This document shows positions 62,646-64,000 of a stretch of 64,000 nucleotides of DNA, piece after piece. Each line of letters begins with the position of its first letter. The first letter of the stretch is position 1. The DNA lies in assembly GCA_002633005.1 (NCBI GenBank), contig NMRA01000171.1, forward strand, positions 128,776 through 192,775, in the 5' to 3' direction. The DNA comes from Phoronis australis (Eukaryota; Phoronida; Phoronidae). The notes below the pieces were generated by a model that searched no databases, was not told the DNA's origin, and was given only the letters and a program-made list of their open reading frames with translations. The translations under genes were made by a program, and so were the position numbers.

Positions 62646-64000
62646 AATCATATCCTACATAGTATGTACTTGTCTTCGTATTACTCTGCTTTTCACATAC
62701 TTTGAAGAATTCATTACGTCCAGAATAGATACAAGCAAACGGTATGATGCTCACGCGTGTGGTTTAAACTACTGCGCTGCACAGGCTTGACCGACGTCAT
62801 ACTGAATATTTTCATTTTTGTTTTGTGAGTTTTGCTGAATTTATTGCACAAAGGGGGGAGTGGTAAATAGACACGAACCATCACCCGGAGGGTCTAGAAA
62901 CGCGAAAGAACAGCCTCGTCATGTAATGATGTACAATTATCGATTTTCACACTCAAGTTAACATGTTGGTTTTCAGGCCGAAAAATGAGGTAAAGACTGA
63001 GACGTGACCGGTAAGACCGTTAAATACTTACAACTGCCTCGGTCATTATCACTTTGGGGTCTCAAAACCAACACATTGACCGGAGAAAGAAAGATGATAA
63101 TTGTTATGATTACATCCGCTAAGTAAGTCATGGAACGAGGTTAATTTATTTAAAAATAAATTCGTGGAATAAAAAATTTCTGAAAATGAAAAACAGGATG
63201 CCGGAATTCGATCATAACTTTCCTTGGGTGAGATGTTTATTTTTGTTATTGGGGAGTTATTAAAGTGTATCGAAGAACAGCGTAAAAACTTGATGAGATG
63301 TCTCTTTTAAACATTAATTTTCATTTCATAAGAAACGCCGACTTTAGAACAGATTCAAGAAAAGCGGGAACGGGCATTTTTTGAGGCCTAGTTTATAAGT
63401 AGCGTTGTTATGAAGTCGAACCTTCCTTGTTATTGAGTTAATGATTTATCTTCGTTGTCTGAATGAATAAACCGTGTCTGCCTTAAACGAAACAGTGAAA
63501 CACTTTATTCAATGGATGGAATTCAGATTTTCCACTATTCACAAATAACTGACTAGAACACAAAGCAAAGCAAACAAATGAAAGGTTACCGTTTGTTTCA
63601 TCACTCACTGAACTGCAATATCCTGAACAACTAGAATGACCGACCTGACAAATAACAAAAGCACCGTGGAGCGTTGATATTCGTTACAAAAATAATAAAT
63701 ATGACACTAAGTGGCGTAACGAAGGCAACTCCGTCTGAAATGAGGTAGGAGATGTCTCCCGAGCAGTTAACTTATCTGCCACCTACTGAAGAACTTGGTA
63801 GATATTAAAGAGGCCAGGAACGCGAGAAACAGACTAAATTGCATTATTTAGAATGGTTCTCTGCTACTGAAATAGAATTCAACCTGATCACCAGGTATTT
63901 TTACGGTTGTTTGTTAAAAATTTTGAATTTCTGGTGATGTCAAAGCATTTGTTTTAGTTTCAAATTTCAAAAAAGATCTGTCAACTGCTCGTCACTTCTT
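62646..64000. other. Intergenic, no gene recognised
   Basis: An imperfect inverted pair (ACAATTATC ... GTTGGTTTT at 62935-62977 and its inverse at 63064-63105) suggests a small hairpin insertion. A segment at 63820-63915 repeats one in the peptide-gene intron (59465-59560). No supported ORF. Confidence 0.4.

Overview
Metazoan nuclear DNA, AT-rich and intron-rich. It carries tRNA-derived SINE heads, a Penelope-type retroelement fragment, several families of non-autonomous TIR elements and long degenerate tandem arrays. A TRIM-like gene, THAP-type zinc fingers and a somatostatin/allatostatin-C-like prohormone together fit a non-vertebrate, probably marine, bilaterian. The sequence alone does not fix the phylum. 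No prokaryotic genes, rRNA genes or CRISPR arrays are visible.

Main gene (503-49580, + strand). The left three quarters of the window is the 3' two thirds of FANCI, the monoubiquitinated partner of FANCD2 in interstrand-crosslink repair. I placed 23 consecutive coding exons by matching translated segments and splice signals to the known vertebrate protein. They run from about residue 330 of the vertebrate protein to the stop codon. The earlier exons lie outside the window to the left. The exon carrying the monoubiquitination lysine and the exon carrying the SQ cluster are both present. Exon 17 needs a frameshift as sequenced.

Nested material inside FANCI. A 23.5 kb intron (7779-31325) holds an intronless antisense TRIM-like gene (9540-11174), a hAT-type MITE with a target-site duplication, a 1.4 kb TIR element, a roughly 870 bp duplication and a 4 kb degenerate tandem array. 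Another intron holds the truncated first exon of an antisense THAP gene with a CpG-rich promoter.

Right part. 49.6-52.2 kb is the likely FANCI 3' UTR and spacer. 52.26-52.69 kb is a small inverted-repeat element. 53.0-53.8 kb has two small convergent ORFs with overlapping poly(A) signals. 54.4-55.34 kb holds a transposon end and a CpG-rich copy of the tandem array. 55.34-55.72 kb is the 3' end of a Penelope-like element with a recognisable hammerhead ribozyme. 55.72-56.45 kb is a THAP-domain gene or element. 56.86-57.8 kb is a tandem and inverted repeat cluster. A two-exon gene at 58.67-62.65 kb encodes a 95-residue secreted precursor whose C-terminus is a cyclic, somatostatin/allatostatin-C-type peptide. 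It has a TATA box and a poly(A) signal.

Caution. Four single-N positions (6108, 27522, 33040, 55718) look like contig joins. At least two coincide with duplicated sequence and two truncate THAP genes, so some local structure there is probably an assembly artefact.
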